From an uncultured Flavobacteriales bacterium (GTDB lineage Bacteria > Bacteroidota > Bacteroidia > Palsa-965): a stretch of DNA of 27,282 bases. Below, in pieces: positions 25,004 to 27,282 of this stretch (the first letter of the stretch is position 1; each line of letters opens with the position of its first letter). The stretch lies in the NCBI GenBank assembly GCA_937974275.1, contig CALJIF010000073.1, positions 1 to 27,282 of the forward strand, in the 5' to 3' direction. A program made the position numbers and the translations under genes. Under the pieces are notes generated by a model. The model did no database searches, was not told where the DNA came from, and saw nothing but the letters and a program-made list of their open reading frames with translations.

Positions 25004-25037
25004 CAAAGTTAATGTTCAAGACTTCTACCCGACAAAA
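25004..25037 (-). promoter_or_regulatory. Promoter of trmD, near-leaderless
   Basis: Minus-strand TAACTTTG (25011-25004) is a perfect -7 box followed by CATC and the ATG at 24999. TTTTG at 25037-25033 lies 21 bases upstream, within the range accepted for this phylum. Transcription should start at or next to the start codon. Confidence 0.68.
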
Positions 25038-25090
25038 TTCGTTATATTTAGTCCACATATTGCTATTATTTAACAAGCATTTCTGCTCGC

Positions 25091-25777
25091 ATGAAAAATA
25101 CGACGAACCTCAGATTTACACTGATTACGGGATTTGTGTTGATGGTTATTATCCCTATAACCGGCTTCAAAAAAGGACAAAACGCATTTGTCGTTAGTGA
25201 TTACAAAGAGGTGAAAATTGGGAATCAAATCTGGATGACTGAAAATTTAAACGTGGACAAATTTCGAAACGGAGATCCCATTCCGCAGGCGAAAAATAAA
25301 AAAGTGTGGTACAAATATGCTCAGGAGCGCAAACCGGCTTGGTGTTATTATTTGTTCGACGATGCGAACGGTGCTAAGTATGGGAAATTGTACAATTGGT
25401 ATGCGGTGATGGACGAGCGCGGATTGGCTCCCGCCGGTTGGCATATCCCAACTAGTGGTGAATTTGTGCAGTTGGCGGATACTTTGGGTGGATTGAATTT
25501 TGCCGGTCGAAAATTGAAAAGTGCTTCCGGGTGGAACGAAGCCGATAAGAAAATCGGAGATGGTACTAATGAATCGGGTTTTAATGCACTGCCGAGTGGA
25601 TTTGTGTATGATGGCGGAGCTTTCCATGAAATAGGTGAAAGTTGCTGGCTATGGACAAGCACGAAGGGTAATGATTATACGGCTATTTGCTACACCATTA
25701 ATTTCAGAAGTAACGCACTTTATAAAGAAGAAAAAATCCGTGGTAACGGAAATTCTGTGCGTTGTGTAAAGGATTAA
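25091..25777 (+). CDS. FISUMP-domain (Fib_succ_major) exported protein
   Basis: The 228-residue protein has an N-terminal hydrophobic segment (FTLITGFVLMVIIPITGF, residues 9-26) that is either a signal peptide or an anchor, then one complete Fibrobacter succinogenes major paralogous domain. Signatures are VKIGNQIWMTENLNVDKF, YGKLYNWYAV, LAPAGWHIPTSGEF, ESGFNALPSGF, and a closing FRSNALYKEE...GNSVRCVKD. The domain is common in secreted Bacteroidota proteins; its molecular role is not established. The gene stands alone, divergent from trmD, with no clear promoter box (closest TATATTTA, one mismatch). The domain call is secure, the function unknown. Confidence 0.9.
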   Translation: MKNTTNLRFTLITGFVLMVIIPITGFKKGQNAFVVSDYKEVKIGNQIWMTENLNVDKFRNGDPIPQAKNKKVWYKYAQERKPAWCYYLFDDANGAKYGKLYNWYAVMDERGLAPAGWHIPTSGEFVQLADTLGGLNFAGRKLKSASGWNEADKKIGDGTNESGFNALPSGFVYDGGAFHEIGESCWLWTSTKGNDYTAICYTINFRSNALYKEEKIRGNGNSVRCVKD

Positions 25778-25894
25778 TTGGTTGGAAATTATTGAAGTGG
25801 TAATCGCATTTAACCTGAATGTAATCCAATTTCATAGTTCAAATTCGGGAGCGCTAACAACTTTCGGTGCATTGTATTCGGTACATTTGCCCAC

Positions 25895-25924
25895 TTGTAA
25901 AAGAACCATATTTTGTTATCTTTG
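25895..25924 (+). promoter_or_regulatory. Promoter of bioB
   Basis: TTG (25895-25897), a 19-base spacer and TATCTTTG (25917-25924) fully match the consensus; the ATG follows after 14 bases. An in-frame GTG at 25867 lies upstream of this promoter and is therefore not the start. I saw no BirA-type operator palindrome around it. Confidence 0.8.
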
Positions 25925-25938
25925 ATTATCACAGTTTT

Positions 25939-26946
25939 ATGAAGGCTACAAAGCATAATTGGACCAAGCAGGAAATTCTTGATATCTACAACACCCCACT
26001 TTTGGAGTTAGTGTATCGTGCAGCAACCGTTCATCGTGAACACCATGATCCGCGCAAGGTTCAGGTAAGTTCATTGTTATCGATTAAAACCGGCGGCTGT
26101 CCGGAAGATTGTGGCTATTGCCCGCAAGCTGCCCGCTATCATACAGGTTTGAAAGCGCATAAATTGATGCCGGTAGAACAAGTTGTGGATGCGGCAAAAA
26201 AGGCGAAAGCGGGCGGAGCATCACGTATGTGTTTGGGCGCTGCATGGCGTGAAGTACGTGATAATCGTGATTTTGATACCGTGTTGGAAATGGTGAAAGC
26301 CGTTAACCAAGAAGGAATGGAGGTATGCTGCACCTTGGGTATGTTAACCGAAGAACAAGCTGCGAAATTGGCTGATGCCGGATTATATGCCTACAATCAC
26401 AACCTCGATACTTCTGAGGAATACTACAATGAAATTATTTCGACACGTACTTACGATGATCGTCTGAATACTTTGAACAACGCCCGTAAAGCCGGCGTGA
26501 CATTATGTTCAGGAGGAATTATCGGAATGGGTGAAAGTGCCGAAGATCGCATAGGAATGTTATTGCAGTTAAGTTCCATGAATCCACATCCGGAGTCTGT
26601 GCCTATTAATGCATTGGTTGCGGTAGAAGGAACACCGCTCGAAAATCAGCCTCCTGTGCCTATTTGGGACATGATTCGAATGGTTGCAACGGCGCGCATT
26701 GTGATGCCAACTTCTGTCGTGCGTTTATCCGCAGGTCGTGTCGGTATGAGCGTTGAAGGACAAGCGTTTTGTTTTATGGCAGGTGCTAATTCCATCTTTG
26801 CAGGCGATAAATTATTGACGACACCAAATCCGGAATTCAATGAAGACAAACAAATGTTTGACTTGCTCGGATTAATTCCAACTGACGCATTCGAAAAAGG
26901 AAAATTTGTTGCCAGCGCTCTTCGCAGTGTTGAAATGACCAGCTAA
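25939..26946 (+). CDS. bioB: Biotin synthase BioB
   Basis: The 335-residue radical-SAM enzyme inserts sulfur into dethiobiotin, the last step of biotin synthesis. Its CxxxCxxC motif GGCPEDCGYCPQA has Cys54, Cys58 and Cys61. Conserved blocks such as YNHNLDTSEEYY, CSGGIIGMGES, VPINALVAVEGTPL and the YxxxxR-type region RLSAGRVGMS, which carries the arginine ligand of the second cluster, are present. No other biotin genes are visible in the window. The stop codon is followed directly by the ATG of an exported protein gene, so the two are likely co-transcribed. Confidence 0.97.
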   Translation: MKATKHNWTKQEILDIYNTPLLELVYRAATVHREHHDPRKVQVSSLLSIKTGGCPEDCGYCPQAARYHTGLKAHKLMPVEQVVDAAKKAKAGGASRMCLGAAWREVRDNRDFDTVLEMVKAVNQEGMEVCCTLGMLTEEQAAKLADAGLYAYNHNLDTSEEYYNEIISTRTYDDRLNTLNNARKAGVTLCSGGIIGMGESAEDRIGMLLQLSSMNPHPESVPINALVAVEGTPLENQPPVPIWDMIRMVATARIVMPTSVVRLSAGRVGMSVEGQAFCFMAGANSIFAGDKLLTTPNPEFNEDKQMFDLLGLIPTDAFEKGKFVASALRSVEMTS

Positions 26947-27282
26947 ATGAAAAAACTATTCCTCCTGTCTGTATTGCTGTTAACCGAAATTTTCGGTGGC
27001 GAAGCGTATAGTCAGATGGCATGGTATTACGTTCCCAAAAAGAATAACGAGAAGTATTTCTGTTCGGTTGCATACGGACTGGGAACTGCGCGTTGGTATT
27101 CGGAAATGAAACAAACTTCCATTTATGATAATCAGGGAAGTTCCATTTATTCCGGAAATTTCAAGTTCCGTGCTGCTAACAGTTCTACATTTTACGACGT
27201 CAATGTGTTGTTTCCAACCGGAAATATCAGAATGGGATTGGGAATGAATTTTGAAAAATTCTACCTCACTACCATTCAGTTG
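26947..27282 (+). CDS. Exported protein of unknown function, C-terminus cut by window edge
   Basis: The frame stays open for 112 codons to the window end. It begins with a signal peptide (MKKLFLLSVLLLTEIFGGEAYS) and continues with aromatic-rich alternating sequence (MAWYYVPKKN, YFCSVAYGLGTARWYSE, NVLFPTGNIRMGLGMNFEKF) suggestive of outer-membrane beta strands. The ATG follows the bioB stop with no spacer (TAAATG), which supports both the start choice and co-translation. No family is recognised from the part visible. Confidence 0.75.
   Translation, partial: MKKLFLLSVLLLTEIFGGEAYSQMAWYYVPKKNNEKYFCSVAYGLGTARWYSEMKQTSIYDNQGSSIYSGNFKFRAANSSTFYDVNVLFPTGNIRMGLGMNFEKFYLTTIQL

Noticed and set aside
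25882..25889. Second perfect TACATTTG box upstream of bioB
   Set aside because: No -33 TTG at 19-21 bases before it, whereas the box at 25917 has one at exactly 19; at most a secondary start.
25867..25938. Upstream GTG start for bioB adding 24 residues
   Set aside because: It lies upstream of the bioB promoter (25895-25924), and the extra residues do not resemble BioB.
1..27282. Mobile element, CRISPR array, tRNA or rRNA gene
   Set aside because: I saw no transposase, integrase, regularly spaced repeats, or tRNA/rRNA-like sequence on either strand.

Overview
The window is a chromosomal stretch from a member of the Bacteroidota. Several features point there independently: promoters of the form TTTG/TTG - 19 bases - TAnnTTTG, no consistent Shine-Dalgarno sequences, a DUF4295 gene between rpmG and ftsY, an S46 dipeptidyl peptidase, a propeller (Reg_prop) sensor kinase, a secreted protein with a type IX secretion (T9SS) sorting tail, an OmpA/PD40 envelope protein and the bacillithiol enzyme BshC. 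I saw no rRNA, tRNA, CRISPR array, insertion sequence, prophage or integrase. No gene-free stretch exceeds about 235 bases; the largest is 2289-2523, between the divergent acyltransferase and rpmB genes.

Layout. 1-2288 (minus): an MBOAT O-acyltransferase and its DHHW/AlgX-like partner (cut by the window edge), a polysaccharide acetylation pair. 2463-5745 (plus): rpmB with promoter and terminator, a secreted M24 aminopeptidase, then rpmG-DUF4295-ftsY (ribosome and membrane targeting). 5827-7971 (plus): a TPR membrane protein with a SpoIIE-type PP2C phosphatase domain. 7976-8296 (minus): ybjQ-like gene. 8403-11906 (plus): rimO followed by a DPP11-like S46 peptidase. 11907-12476 (minus): Nudix hydrolase. 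12545-13342 (plus): an FGE/SUMF1-fold protein without the usual active-site segment. 13339-17071 (minus): a propeller sensor kinase and its NarL-type regulator.

17150-20581 (plus) is the least explained part: three tightly coupled genes in which two related unknown exported proteins flank a PD40-carboxypeptidase-regulatory-OmpA protein. The unit is divergent from the kinase/regulator pair and ends in a strong terminator. 20695-22260: bshC. 22257-23585 (minus): T9SS cargo. 23773-24999 (minus): trmD and rplS. 25091-25777 (plus): FISUMP-domain protein. 25939-27282 (plus): bioB abutting an exported unknown protein, cut by the window edge.

Two window-wide patterns stand out. Five genes (rimO, Nudix, sensor kinase, bshC, trmD) have a perfect TAnnTTTG hexamer-plus-spacer box only 3-5 bases before the ATG, which implies leaderless or near-leaderless mRNAs, whereas the three ribosomal protein genes with promoters (rpmB, rpmG, rplS) have leaders near 30 bases. 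Also, all four convergent gene pairs meet stop-to-stop within 4 bases, two of them sharing the tetramer CTAA. Most of the window is ordinary housekeeping and envelope biology; the best candidate for something undescribed is the 17150-20581 operon together with its divergent two-component system.
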